From the NCBI GenBank assembly GCA_964020085.1, contig OZ026603.1, positions 2,357,401-2,421,400 of the forward strand: a stretch of 64,000 bases of DNA, given 5' to 3'. Numbering within the stretch: the first letter of the stretch is position 1; each line of letters opens with the position of its first letter. This document shows, one piece after another, positions 50,201-60,689 of this stretch. Both the position numbers and the translations under genes were made by a program. The stretch is from Micromussa lordhowensis (taxonomy: Eukaryota > Cnidaria > Anthozoa > Scleractinia > Lobophylliidae). The notes below the pieces were generated by a model. It saw only the letters and a list, made by a program, of their open reading frames with translations, was not told the origin of the DNA and searched no databases.

Positions 50201-50983
50201 ATATATCAATATTCTAGCATGGCTACAAACCTCTATATTTGGTTTTTTGTATCCAAGTCTCTTTTGGGAATTGCAGAACAAAAGAAACTTTACAAAATTT
50301 GCCATTTTGTCCTGAAAGCCTTGGAGACATGTTAGAATATTGATATATCGATTGCGGTTTAATGTAACCACATATTTATTAGCTAATTCATCTGTGAATT
50401 TGATCATAAGCAAATGCAATGAAATGTCATGTACAAAGGAGTGAAATAATAAGCAGTTAAAAATTTACCCACCCATTCAATCAGCTTCAATTCTACTTGC
50501 AGGTTTTGCAAGTTTACCAATGTTACACAATGCTTGGTCATTGAAATTAACCAGCAACTAATCTTGGTTAATCACCTTGTGAAGTACTGGCCTTCCTCAT
50601 GCCATTCCTAACAATTTTTTTTTCACTAACATTTTATTTGGTGTGTTTTATTATTCTTTTAGAGTCACTAATGCTGATGGTAGAGCTCCCAACTTGTTGA
50701 CTCAAGAACAGTTTATATCTGGAAAATATATGATCAGATTTGAGACAGAAGCATATTTCAAAGATATTGGTGTTTCATCGTTTTTCTATCCTTATGTTGA
50801 GGTAAAATGGACTTGGGCATTTTACTTGTTATAATCAGCACTTTTCTGTATATATTTTTATGTAACCTTTTTTTTGTTGTCATTTTATTTCAGATTGTGT
50901 TTCTCATCAGTGACCCATCTCAACACTACCATGTACCTCTTCTACTTAGTCCATTCTCATATTCAACATATCGTGGAAGCTGA
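35230..50983 (+). CDS. URAH: 5-hydroxyisourate hydrolase (HIUase, transthyretin-like), with a 14.5 kb first intron
   Basis: URAH hydrolyses 5-hydroxyisourate to OHCU in urate degradation. Four exons: 35230-35283, 49771-49928, 50663-50801, 50894-50983; 441 nt, 146 aa, all phases consistent. Exon 1 encodes [18 protein letters not shown], ending at a GTTAGC donor in phase 0; its RL-x-x-IR-x-H pattern matches the remembered N-terminus of fish HIUase, which also precedes the conserved core. Exon 2 begins at an AG acceptor and gives [19 protein letters not shown]. Exon 3 gives [17 protein letters not shown] and ends FFYPYVE. Exon 4 gives [19 protein letters not shown]. The catalytic His of TTHVLD, the His of HYHVPLLL and the C-terminal YRGS signature are present, which separates it from transthyretin. 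No N-terminal targeting peptide is obvious. The long first intron contains an unrelated DUF3504 gene on the same strand. The core is certain; the distant exon 1 is well supported but needs RNA evidence. Confidence 0.9.
36686..36785 (+). mobile_element. Tigger/pogo-like element end fragment
   Basis: It begins TACAGTGGAACCCGG and contains three copies of a GTGTCCGTATT-like motif. The CAGTGGAACC terminus preceded by TA is typical of pogo/Tigger elements. No matching right end was found nearby, so this is probably a truncated copy. A second isolated end, TACAGTAGAGTCCTCG, lies near 36330. Confidence 0.45.
37038..37872. mobile_element. 835 bp non-autonomous element with AAGGTGGCTC / CACCTT terminal inverted repeats
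   Basis: The left end reads AAGGTGGCTCAATAGGGTT and the right end, reverse-complemented, reads AAGGTGTCTCCATAGGGTT. GCGCGCGC-type motifs lie just inside both ends (about 37071 and 37841). No long transposase frame is present. It shares its first nine bases with the foldback element at 51658-52239, so the two may be related. Confidence 0.6.
38377..38396 (+). repeat. Homopolymer of 20 C
   Basis: An uninterrupted run of 20 cytosines. The opposite strand is G20, which can form a G-quadruplex. The run length is likely to be polymorphic or imprecise in the assembly. Confidence 0.9.
39879..40037. mobile_element. MITE with AGCCT-GTGAACAGGCTCT inverted ends
   Basis: The left end reads AGCCTAGTCTGTGAACAGGC and the right end, reverse-complemented, reads AGCCTGTGAACAGGCTCT. 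Each end itself contains a small palindrome around GAACAGGCT. The length is about 160 bp with no coding capacity. Confidence 0.6.
40741..40919. mobile_element. MITE with AGGGCTCGA terminal inverted repeats
   Basis: The left end is AGGGCTCGAAAAAAAT; the right end, reverse-complemented, is AGGGCTCGACTAG. Internally TTGCCCTTAGCACAAG and TTGCCCTGGGCAAG form a local repeat. The 179 bp length and short TIR fit a hAT-like MITE. Confidence 0.5.
41943..42312. repeat. Repeat with CGTCCACAC and GAGAAATTT motifs at both ends
   Basis: GTCCACAC motifs occur at about 41946 and 42008, and reverse-oriented AAATTTCTC-GGC motifs at about 42220-42235 and 42283-42298. A fragment of the same motif set (CCCGTCCACATTATG, then GAGAAATTTGAAA) lies at about 9091-9122 in a TAF1 intron. 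It looks like a nested or internally repeated non-autonomous element. Confidence 0.45.
44130..49209 (+). CDS. DUF3504 protein, Crypton tyrosine-recombinase-derived; nested in URAH intron 1
   Basis: Two exons: 44130-44916 (donor GTAAGC) and 48005-49209, giving up to 663 aa in phase. The N-terminus is acidic with a SUMO-type VKVEP motif. Residues from about 60 to 390 resemble the DUF3504 domain found in QRICH1, ZMYM and KIAA1958-type proteins, which derives from Crypton transposon integrases. Supporting strings are [58 protein letters not shown] and [18 protein letters not shown]. In relatives I recall YTNHCIRAT here, so the recombinase His of H-x-x-R is replaced by Asn and the later GH-Tyr motif is not seen; it is probably a non-catalytic DNA-binding or regulatory protein. 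The C-terminal half is Ser/Pro/Gln-rich. The 3' end is uncertain: a GTAGGT donor at 48910 and an acceptor at 49016 would give a short alternative end at 49031, just before AATAAA. Function unknown. Confidence 0.8.
45183..45674. mobile_element. Full-length Tigger/pogo-like non-autonomous element, flanked by TA
   Basis: The left end TACAGTCGAAGCTCTCGTAA and the right end, reverse-complemented TACAGTCGAAGCTCTCTTAA, form a near-perfect TIR. Inside, CGCTTACGAGA motifs recur at 45248, 45270, 45302 and 45637, spelling CGTAAGCGGACA-type subterminal repeats. TA is at both edges as expected for Tc1/mariner/pogo insertion. At 492 bp it has no transposase. Confidence 0.8.
45945..46140. repeat. Repeat of the CACTTAATGACTGG / TATACCTCCC family, copy 2
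   Basis: It shares AGCACTTAATGACTGG, GGGGAACATTGAGG, GGGAAAC-GTGAG and TTTTGTTATACCTCCC with the copy at about 15370-15580 in a TAF1 intron, with blocks in rearranged order, so the family has an internally palindromic structure. Confidence 0.55.
46634..47111. mobile_element. MITE family AACAATTATTCCA, long copy
   Basis: The left end is ACAATTATTCCACAAGC followed by TTGGATATGAGATGG; the right end carries ATAGCCAACGAGGC, GAGTTGGCTAT and TGGACTAATTGTT. The ends match the short copy at 47300-47421, but here about 350 bp of additional sequence separates them. Confidence 0.6.
47300..47421. mobile_element. MITE family AACAATTATTCCA, short palindromic copy
   Basis: The copy is nearly palindromic: AACAATTATTCCATTCGCGC with TTGGATATGAGAT on the left and ATCTCAGATCCAACG then ATGGAATAATTGTT on the right, with a central ATAGCCAACGAGGC / GAGTTGGCTAT hairpin. 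Confidence 0.7.
47738..47771. repeat. Perfect hairpin GCTACTCACTAT / ATAGTGAGTAGC
   Basis: Twelve-base perfect arms around a TCTGCTGTGG loop. It lies at the start of a longer repeat that ends near 47945 with another hairpin-like pair around GTAGCTGACTTGGG and CGTCAACTATCACAC. Confidence 0.6.
49069..49139 (+). terminator. Candidate polyadenylation signals of the DUF3504 gene
   Basis: AATAAA occurs at 49069-49074 and 49134-49139. Both lie inside the long open frame that ends at 49209, which argues that the true stop is earlier, for example at 49029-49031 after splicing from the GT at 48910 to the AG at 49016. Confidence 0.4.
49965..50095 (+). mobile_element. SINE with tRNA-like head (family D), in URAH intron 2
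   Basis: The head contains an A-box-like TTAGCTCAGTTGATAGAG and a B-box GGTTCAAACC spaced as in a tRNA, then a non-tRNA body with CAACACTCGGGGTC and TCAATAACTGAGGAG. Acceptor-stem pairing is not evident and there is body sequence after the head, so it is a SINE and not a tRNA gene. Confidence 0.65.
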
Positions 50984-51296
50984 GATTCAAATAGTGTTTC
51001 CTACCTAAAACAGATCAGGCAATGAAGAGATTAATGAAAATGGGCGATTCCAGAAAATGTCTATACCTATACCACGGACGGCTTTTAGGATTTCTGAAGT
51101 GGAGGGGATTCACGATTATGGAATTCTGAGGGCATGGGAGGGTAACGCATTTTGGAATTTCCGAAGGCAAGGGGGGTTAAAAATGGAACTGTCCATGGTT
51201 GGGTATGGATATTTTCTGGAATTGCCCAACAAGCCAATACTGTTGGTTGATCACATGATTGGTCATGTCAAGAATGTTATTGTCAGGGACTTCTTT

Positions 51297-51571
51297 TAGA
51301 GCAGTTTTCATTTGAGTGTTGAATAGTAATTGGTTTTGCACTTACTACGCCACCCGATTGGTTTAAAAAACTTGCGCCATTTTTTCATCCAATCAGAAGT
51401 TAAACCAAAACCAATCTTGAATCATGTGCACAGGTTTTCCTGCGCTTTGCATCAGCTACATGTAATTACTTTGAGTTTTGATTGGTTCACAGTCTTGTTT
51501 ATGTCCTTTGTGATTGGCTAGAGCATTTACTTTGGTTTTGGTTTTACGACACTCAATTGAAAACCGCTCTA
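51297..51571. mobile_element. MITE with TAGAGC-GGTTTTCAATTGAGTGTC ends
   Basis: The left end is TTTAGAGCAGTTTTCATTTG then AGTGTTGAATAG; the right end, reverse-complemented, is TATAGAGCGGTTTTCAATTG then AGTGTCGTAAAAC. Internal ATTGGTTTT motifs occur in both orientations. No coding capacity. Confidence 0.7.
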
Positions 51572-51657
51572 TAAAGCTAGGGAAATTAACTTTGAAATAC
51601 ATGTTGAAGAGAAGTTGAAGCTGAAGTTCTGATCACTGCAAAAAATGCAAAGGCTTT

Positions 51658-52239
51658 AAGGTGGCTGGAAACAGTTTCCAGTACTTTCCAAGACTTAGAT
51701 GGGTCATTATAACCACTCTTTACCTGTTGATGGCAAAATCACAGTATCAAAAAACTTCCCAATCATTGGTGAACATGTTGCTGCCAATTTTGTGGCTCAA
51801 TAGGTTACCATAGCAACAATGTGACCTGCTAAAACACCCTAATGTTAGCTTTACTCGCTTATAACTCAAAAACGAGTGAAACTGTAATCAGTGAGAAGAT
51901 GCAACTTTTTCCAAAGTTTAAATAAATTATTCAAAGGGATGCAGAGCCACCTTAATTTTTTGAAAATTTAAGGTGGCTCTGAAACCCCTTCAAAGAATTT
52001 TTTTAACTTTGTAAAAAGTTGCATCTTATCATGCTGATTACAATTAGATAATAAGAAATGGGGGTCACCAAACCCTTTTTTGAGTTATAAGCGCTTAAAG
52101 CTAAAATTAAGGGTGTTTCAGCAGATCATACTGTTGCTATGGTGACCTATTGAGCCACAGCAACTTCACCTACAGGTAAAGAATGGTTATGATGACCCCC
52201 ATCATACTCAAAGTCTTGGAAACTGTTTCCAGCCACCTT
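51658..52239. mobile_element. 582 bp foldback element (large inverted repeat)
   Basis: The two halves (about 51658-51954 and 51967-52239) are imperfect reverse complements along their whole length: AAGGTGGCTGGAAACAGTTT at the left edge and AAACTGTTTCCAGCCACCTT at the right. The midpoint is itself a palindrome, AGAGCCACCTTAA / TTAAGGTGGCTCT. A transcript would form a hairpin of about 270 bp. Confidence 0.85.
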
Positions 52240-53024
52240 TGTTTGAGATGTTCCTTCATAAAGATTTTACTCAAGAGTGGTGCAGTTGAAAGTATGTTAT
52301 ATGTTTTGCAAATAAAGCTGGTTAAAATAAAACTATTCAGAGTTTTGTTATTAAATTTTTGAGGGATGGATTTTGCTCAGATTTTGTGCCATTAACTTTC
52401 TGTTGGTAAGGAGTTTCATTAAGGGCCAAGCACTGAAGAGCTGGAAGGACAATTTTGACCATCTTGAGGAAAGAAAGGTTTTGTTATAAAGAAGCTCTCT
52501 TCAAAACCTTTTGCCCACCTATGCTAAAATTGTTAGTCAAGTCATTCCTTACCCACAAGAAACAAGACAATCTAACAAGACTCACCATTACGATAACTTT
52601 ATTACTCTGGGGACACCAACTTTCATAAACTACAATTTGTTTGTAAACTTCCGTGTTCACATGGATTGTTTAATTCATCTTATGAACAATATATCCTAAT
52701 TAAATAAATCTTTTAAAATAGAAAATTATCTTTTAAAATGAGCAACATATTTTCAGATCTCTTATGTATGAATGTATAAAATTGCTATTTACAACTTAAT
52801 AGGAAAACACTGAACCATTAATTCAATCTACTTGTAAAATTCAACAGGTGGGCTGCTATAAAAATTAAAAGGAATTCAACATGCAGCCAAATTCTTTAGT
52901 TTTATCATGATGGCAATGACTTCCAGCATAGACTGTACAATATTTCAGTCTCTTTTTTCAAAGTGACTAGACTTAAAAGTCATTTGAATTCCAGACAAAT
53001 TCCATTTCTAACCCAAATGTTAAA

Positions 53025-53030
53025 TTTATT
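53025..53030 (-). terminator. SLC25A33/36 polyadenylation signal
   Basis: AATAAA on the minus strand, 57 bp beyond the stop codon of the carrier gene. Confidence 0.6.
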
Positions 53031-53086
53031 TTTTCCCACATGTTTAAATAGTAGAATATATTTCTGGGTTTGTGACATATAAGCTC

Positions 53087-56000
53087 TTAAGGCAGATCTT
53101 CCTTGCACAGAAAATTTACCACAGCTTCATAGGTGAGAAACATGATTGCGGTATTTGGAACTTGTCGGAGAAGATGAGTTCCCAGTCCACCATAAAGTCC
53201 AATTCTACCTTCCTCATAGAGTATTTTCCTGAAAGCTTGACCAAATGAATGATATCTTCTCTTTCCATCTGGTTCTTTCTGTCTCAGTCGAGTTCTGATT
53301 ACTTCATGTGGATATGCTGCTACAGATGCTATGCACTTTGAAGTAGCAGCAGCCATCATAAATTGCAAAAAGTCCACTACATTCTTCTCATTAGTGCCTC
53401 GCACTTTGAAGTTATGTCTCTTTAGTTCAGCTTTAATATGTTCATAGATCACAAAGTGAAAAACAGTCTCTGTAACACCAACGTAAGTCGCTGTTAGTCC
53501 TCGATAGAAACCCTTTAATCCGTCAGTCATCCATATGTTGTGAATAAGTTTCATTATCTGGCCCCTTGTAGCACTGAAATGGTAACAGATAAGACGTTTT
53601 TAGACTTCAGTGAATAACAAACTTTATTAGCGCAATGCATGAATGGTCCTAAAAACCATGGGTCTTGTAATTTTTTTCTCAAATTTCATGGGTCTCACAG
53701 TTTCTTTTCTATAACAGTTATGCACATCTCGCAGTTTTTTTTTACCAAGCTGTCTTGGAGTGTCATTTTTTGCAAGGCTAAGAAAGCCTCCAAGTCCTGA
53801 TTTGTTTGCCTTTATAAAAGACGTTTGAATGGCTAGATTCTAAACGTCTCATGCTTGCATTTAAAACACTTTGAAGTCTCGGTCTCACAATTTAAAAAGT
53901 TAAATAAATGTCTTGGCTCGCAAAGAAAAATGCTAGTGTTGCCTTCTCGAAACTATTGTACTTACCATTCACCACCCCTTTACTTCAACCACCTGGCTAT
54001 TGAAATCTATTTGAGAACTACTTATTAAGTAATCTGTTTCACAGGTATTATGTTCCCCAATACTTACCCATTGTCAAGCTGAAGTCTTGTTTTGATAACC
54101 CATAGAGGACTGGACAATGTTGATGTTGAAATACCTGTTTAAGGCAAGAAACTATGTTACAAATGCACCCAGCTATGTCTAACACCCTAACAAGGTCAAT
54201 TGGGTTGGAGTTTGGTCATTCACAACATGTCTTGGATTAGCATTTTTCAACGGGTTTTCAAGCTCTTCCGAACCATTTCAGCTTTCCAAGTTTCAATACT
54301 ACCCAAACAATTGAGGCTACAATAATGTAATTTACACTTTGATGCACAACATACAGTGCTGTCAATAGGACCCTGTACCCGCCGGAGCTCCGGCGGGTAT
54401 TCTGTTGAAAGTCGGCGGGTATGTTTAACTTTTAAAAATTATCCAGAGAGAAATTCTTCTGGGCTTCTCATATTACTCTGGCGGATGCTGTTCTGTGGTA
54501 GCCACCTACTTCAAATCTTATTGAATGTACTGACATACCTGCTGAACATGCTGCTCCAACATGAACAAACTTGCTGTCTGGTAGCAGCACACCACTCCTG
54601 TTGAGTGTGTACTTAGCTTTTGCATACACCGAGAAGTATAATGCTCTTGATGGGGCAACACCAACTAATGTTGGTCCAAGACCTTTAAACAAGGCTCGCA
54701 TTCCTTCCGTCTCAATAATGTGTCTCAAACACGACAAAATGCCAACTGGCCTGGAGTAACTGATCGCCACAGGAATAGTCCAACCTCCTGGTCCAGTTGC
54801 AGACGAGCAAAGCACATGTCTGAAGGTTGGAACTGAAGACTAAACAAGAAACAGAAGATTTTCAGAAACAGTCTGGCAACATTCCTAAGAGACATTCCAT
54901 AAGGCCTTATGGACATACTTCCTACTAATTACTGGCATGAAAAGAGACCTTCACATTCCCCCATAACACAAAGCAACTTATGATATATAAACCTCGGATT
55001 GTGTGACTCGAGTGACTACTACTCATAGCACAGACAAATTAAATTTTGACATGTAAGGAAGTAAGCTGTTTATTAATATCGTAATTAATAGCGTAATACT
55101 TGTTTCCTTTTGATATCATTCATAAGCATGTCCTGAGCGAGCTTCCAGATTAAGACCATTTCGACATCATGAATGAGCGATGGTGCAATTATAATACAGT
55201 TTGTTGATCAAGTGATGTGGTGTCTACAGTAATTAGGGAATCTTCAAGGAATGCTTTGGAATGTGCACTGCGTTGCAACTAGCGCTAAGAAAACAGTCAA
55301 ATTTAAAAAGCGCAGTTATAAAATCTAAAAGATCTAGTGCACACTAAGCAGATCACAATGTGCACAAACATTAACACATCATTCTCCATTCGACTTGTTC
55401 TAACAGGCATGTCATTATACGACGAAATATATCTTATTACACAAATGTGTACTTTTTCTTTTTCATCAGTTTTAATTTTTATTTCATGTTAATTTAATTT
55501 CTGTCAAGTGTTATAAAGTTGTTGTGGTTGTCCCATGAAATTGGTAATGTAAATCATGTTAATTTAATCCGATGTCACCCTGACCCACAAAAGTTACTCT
55601 CGCAACATAACCGATCCCATCACAATACGTCAATATCGTTGCAGAGAATAAGACTACCAAACCCTGTTTTCCTACAATCGCAGCTCGAGTTGAAAATTTG
55701 GTAACTTGGTAGACGAATACCAGTACATATGAAGACAAACTACACGTGACGAAAAACATGCACGAGAATTTTGTGTAGATCGTTTGATCATAAGAAAACT
55801 TACCTGTAATCTCGTCTTCACGACTTCCAAAGGACAAGTTATCGTAGCGCCTACAGTACCTCCAACACTGAAAAGGATGAAAGATAAATTACTCATTATT
55901 ATTAGCACGCTCCTGCTCTCTGGATTGAAGCTACAACCTAAAAAATGCGCTACAGTCTATTCCACCCACGTTTTCGTTTGGATGCTTAAACGTAAACTGC

Positions 56001-56432
56001 GTTTCGGAAGAGCAATTCTTAGCTATAATGATCGAAACATTTCAATTGTGAAATTGCTTAAGACGAAACCAAAGGCATACTATGAGTGAAACCAGATGTC
56101 TTGACGACAAGTTGTAAGAAACAATAAAGCTTAGAACTTTTTCACTGCATAGTAACGCTTTTGGCTTACATGTAGCTTGCCCAAGAAACGAAATCGTAAG
56201 AGTGAGGTTAAAATTATCGACTACGATTTCGAACAAGTCAAATCGTCAGTCAAAAGTTAGCGAGGATAGCCTGAAAGTAATTTTTGTCAAGGTGAAGCAA
56301 ATTCGTTTCAACCGAAGACATGCAACTTCGGGGCGGTATTGCAGGAATTTTAACGGAAAGCCTGAAGTTCATACGAAGAAAAACATACCCGCCTGCAACC
56401 AAGTGGACATAGGACGACTTTCCACTGGCCAT
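53087..56432 (-). CDS. Mitochondrial pyrimidine nucleotide carrier, SLC25A33/SLC25A36-like
   Basis: The family exchanges cytosine and uracil (deoxy)nucleotides across the inner mitochondrial membrane. Five exons in order: 56432-56389, 55867-55804, 54839-54539, 54134-54068, 53573-53087; 963 nt, 320 aa, all phases consistent and all splice sites GT-AG. The start MASGKSSYVHLVAGG leads straight into helix 1, as in human SLC25A36. The three mitochondrial-carrier signatures are CPLEVVKTRLQ, SSPLWVIKTRLQL and AYPHEVIRTRLRQ. The second has Trp where most carriers have Asp/Glu, which is characteristic of the SLC25A33/36/32 branch and supports the subfamily call. Matrix-side repeats GMRALFKGLGPTLVGVAPSR, GLKGFYRGLTATYVG and GLYGGLGTHLLRQVPNTAIM are intact. 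A dispersed repeat in the intron after exon 3 (54350-54525) begins about 14 bp past the donor. Whether it is the A33 or A36 paralogue cannot be told, since the gene may predate their split. Confidence 0.93.
54350..54525 (-). repeat. Dispersed repeat, copy related to 5690-5836
   Basis: The reverse complement shares GTAGGTGGCTACC, AACAGCA-C-GCC, GAGAATTTCTCT, CCGACTTTCA and CCTGCTGGAG-type blocks with 5690-5836 in a TAF1 intron. In this copy the ends CCCGCCGGAG-CTCCGGCGGG form a tight GC-rich palindrome. Confidence 0.6.
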
Positions 56433-58107
56433 TTCAGGCTTGCTTTTGTACAGAATCGAAGGTTCGTTAGAGTCCACTCTCCTAATTTTCCAAGTCACAG
56501 GTCAAAGAAAGTGGAATAACACACAAACAGCGCATAACACGAACCTTGTACTCTCTGTTTACCTGCGTGTTTCCTAATCTTCCCGCTGCAAAATATCACA
56601 TGGCAATAGGAGTAAGCTTTAATTTGATTGGTTATCCAATCAGTTTCACGTGTACAACATTCACGATTATGCTAAAGTTCAATACTATCACGTGGACATA
56701 GTCTCATTTTCCTTACTCTAGGGGGAGGGGTAAAAGCTTGAAGGCGAATATGCGTGAGTGTAATCGAGACGTACATTGTACAAGTGAATGCGAAGGGAGA
56801 CGGTTTTTAATTAAGCAAAAGGAATCAACGATTTCCTGAAACAAATTTCCTTTTATCCATCGACTGTTGTGATCATAGAAATCCACAGCGTTACATGTTA
56901 GTAGCTGCCCTGCTAACGCGCCGTTTCGAGCCAGCCAAGCTAGCCACGATACTTTGTTGGGTCAAAAGGGGGTGTGTTGTGGGTGGGGACACAAGCTTGT
57001 AATATTTTTGTTGTTGATGTTCGGAACTCGTGAAGTGAGAAAACCCATGAGCGGGCCTCTGATGAAATACAAAAAACTTATTTTCCTGAGACGTACAGCA
57101 ATCGTTTCTATTATGTAAATAGCGTATACGCACTGCAGTTATGTCTGCACACGCAATATTTTGGTCAACTCTCTGTATCATTGCACGCAACGAAATTTTG
57201 CTAGCTTTTCCGGACTTCATGGAACCAAGCAAATAAACTTCAACATTTTAAGTCTAAATTTGACGTTTTTGCCGTTATTTTCCAAATTTAGGTCAACAAA
57301 AACACGGGTGAAAGATCTCGGTGAGAGAAAAACGTGACTGACTCGCCCGGCCTGAAAAAACGTGATTGACTCGCTGGGCTGACGTACAGCTTTCTGCGTC
57401 AAAATAAAGTGTTGCATGCTCATGCAGCTTATTATCCGAACGTAAAACACTCTGTAAGTTGTAAAACGCCACACGTATTACAACTATACATTCGAGTAGT
57501 GTTATAGTGGAAATTTTCCTTTATTTGGAGACTTGAGAAAGAGGACGGCATAGCACGTGGCGAGCGTGCTACTAGGGTGCCCCTGCCCACAGACACGCCC
57601 TCGGTGGTGATTTCACGCAACACTTCTCTACTGACGTACTAGCCCGCGGTGCTGCCGGCCGTGTCACGAAATCCTCAACTCGTCCGAGTCTCTGAAGTCC
57701 TCAAAAGCTGGTGAAATCCGGCTGTTTGCACAGACATGTGCATCCAATTTTGATCGGCTACTTTTCTTTGTGGTTGGACAAATTCTTGCGCAACAGGTGC
57801 CACCGGTTCGTGACTGGTTTGTTTTTGTCTTGCAGAGTTTGGCAACTCTGATTTGTGTTGCAATGATTTGTTTTGAAAGGAGAATAAACGGCTGAAAAAC
57901 TAAGAGAGAAACGAGATAATAAAAGGGAGAACAAACGTACACGGAGAGGAAGAAGGGAGAAAATAGTTTTCCTAAGTTAGTTATTTATTGTTTTAGATAT
58001 TTCCTTCTTCTCCCCTTTTTTTACAATCGAACACAGTCCATAGATTGAGTTCGATTGAGTTCACCAATCACAAAAAAATGATTGGACTACCGGGTCCTTC
58101 GGTAACA

Positions 58108-58380
58108 GGCCCCAGTTGTTCGAAGACTGGCTAACGCTGTCCAGTGGACAAGCTTTAACGAAACAAACCTCTCGAAGGTCACGAAATGTTATCACACCTA
58201 GAAAGCCGTAGCCAAATCTCAAACCTTATGATTACAGAGCCCTTTTATTCGATATGAACAGAGTTTCTCTTCATATAAGAAGTTTCAGGTGTACAAACCT
58301 CTCTGTGTTTAGATAAATATTAACTAGAAATGGCTAGGTGGGCCCTAAAAGTTTCCAGGGCTTTCGAGAAACGGGTCCCA
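58108..58380. mobile_element. MITE with GGCCCCAGTTGTTCGAA ends
   Basis: The left end is GGCCCCAGTTGTTCGAAGAC and the right end, reverse-complemented, is GGGACCCGTTTCTCGAAAGC. It is the same family as the copy at 16993-17238 (GGGCCGGGTTGTTCAAAG ends). Confidence 0.5.
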
Positions 58381-60689
58381 GGTGTTTTCGTGCACGTATT
58401 TTTCAGACCTCATACAAACGCCAGGTATAAAAGTAATCTTTGCAAATTTATTCAGTATTCACCTAACACAAATCGAATGCAATCCATTAGTTTGCGTAAA
58501 GAGAAAAGGCTGGTTGCCTTGATTGTGTTCGGTTGCCGAATGTAATTGAACAATCGAACAAAGCTTCTTTTCAACCCTGCCGAATTTAATGTCGTTTGCC
58601 GCTCCAAATCTAACCTGCAGAACCAAACTGATTCAAACGCCGCTCTTCTGCCATACTTGACTCATCAGTTAGGTTTGGTGCATGAATGGAGTGGCGTTTG
58701 GAATGGGCCTCAGGCGTCCAACCAAAATATTACTGTTTTGAGCCACCTTATGCATACTTAAAATTGGAAGAAATCATTGCCATTACTGAATGAAGCAAAG
58801 AGATAATGAACGAAATCAAGGGTCGAAAGTTCAAACTCTCACAAGAATGGTATACTTAATTTCTTGACATCCTGAACTTAATTCAAATTTCTTGAACTGT
58901 AAACAATGTCCATCCTTGCAATCCTGCACTTTACTTCGAAACTACTGCTTTTATTTTGCTCTATACAACTTTTTTATCCAACTAAGGTGTATATATTTGG
59001 TGGCATTTGGCGATACAAGGCGGAAATAACCTGAGTGAAAATTTGCTATGTTGGTATGACAGTGTTTCTTTACGCCTGTGACGAAGACAAATGATGTACT
59101 ACGCAGTTTCTCAGCACGACAGAATGCAAAATAAAACAGTGTGGACTTATTATATAAACTAGTGCCACCTTAGTTCGTGCCGCTTGAAATCAATATGATC
59201 AATAATACTTAGATTGCTGATGAACATGGACGCCTCGGTCAAAACTTTCGTAAACTTGTGCCATTAATTACCCACTCTCTTACTACAAACAAGATTATAA
59301 AATACGTTACAGTTCACAAAGCTTCTTACCAACAATATTGAGCTTCACATGTGCAGCTGTGAATGTGTTTCAGAACAAGCAGATCGGAAAAAGCATCCTC
59401 GCAGTGAAAATTCGTAATCGATAGGTTATCGAACTGGTATTGACGTGACAAACACCGTCCCGTCCCCAAGTAAAATAATCTCAGAAGACACGATCACAAC
59501 GCATTTTCATTGGAAGAAACAACAACACCTACAATTGGTCAAAAGGTGTCAGACATGTCTGCCACGCAGGACGAAAGTGCAACGCTACATATGACCACTC
59601 CTCCCCGCGCCAAGGAAAAGTCTGACTCAGGCTTTCCTCCGGAAGCCCGAATAATAAAGCGCACTTAGAACCTTTGAACGAATCTAGCGAGTTTTAGCGA
59701 GTTTAGCGCTACAGTGTTCCGCAGGACTTAGGTAGCGGTAGGTAGGTAGCGGTTTTCCCTGTCAGGTCGCGTAAGAAAGATAACAAGACAAAGGTAAACT
59801 GTTCATTCTTTTCATTCCTTTATTTAATCTCTTCGCAAGATTGTGTTCTCCATGTGCTCTCACGTCACGTTTTGGAATGATCATCCCTCTTTTCGCAGAA
59901 AACTTTTACAGGGTCAAAGGTCGTTTTTGTCAACAAAATTCAAGCTTTGATCCGGCATTTATATCTTCTAAAAATAAAATCAAGGAAGACCATTCCAAAC
60001 GTAGCAAGGGATACAATTAAAATTTTCATCGAAAACGCTCATTTATTGATCAATAGAATGAAAATTCGCCATCAATTCGCCGATTTACCAAGGCATGCAA
60101 GCCAGAACGCCGGGTTTTATAATCAGGGAAAAGTTCATCAGCTTGATAAAACAAATATAACAATAGATATAACTGCCCAACCATAATCCTCCGTAGATGG
60201 CGAAATTTACTCACAGTTCTTAGCGCACGAAAACTTTAACAACGTTCATAAAAAGGTACAGAAGAGTTATAAAATCTTCAAACCTACGAAACACAATGTT
60301 CTTAGTGCAGGGACAAATATTGTAAAAAATTTGGCTCTCCTTGTGCCTTATACGCTGTGTTAGATTCGCAAGGTATTGTGGTAAAATGTTCAGCCGCCAT
60401 CTTTTTTCCTACGGTGGATTCTACTTTACATTCCTAATCCAGGGCTTAAACTGCTTGGGTTTAGTAGTAGAGATATCCCTTGTTCACTCAAATTAATCCA
60501 AAAGTTGTCCCTGGTCATATTCCCTTGTGTCCAACCCTTGGAAGACCCTCATTATGTCAGTTGTTTTGCGTTCAGTAAAATAAATACTGAGTCAGATAGC
60601 ATAAAGAAACTGTAATCCGCTGTAATTTCTTTTAGCTGTCACTGCAATGCTTTTGCCACCGATATCTTAATCTGCCTATTAGTTACACA

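Larger units (their letters stand above)
50984..53086. other. Intergenic region between URAH and SLC25A33/36
   Basis: No gene is seen. It holds a short degenerate G-rich repeat (51055-51185), a 275 bp TIR MITE (51297-51571), a 582 bp foldback element (51658-52239) and AT-rich sequence. An AATAAA at 52311-52316 is the first clean hexamer after URAH outside the foldback, but it is 1.3 kb from the stop. Confidence 0.65.

Noticed and set aside
57217..57942. Set of minus-strand ORFs of 60-92 codons
   Set aside because: No recognisable domain; includes a short tandem duplication and repeat-like GC patches. Treated as non-coding.
59947..60186. 79-residue ORF with Ile/Lys-rich sequence
   Set aside because: Composition follows local AT content; no homologue recognised and no gene context.
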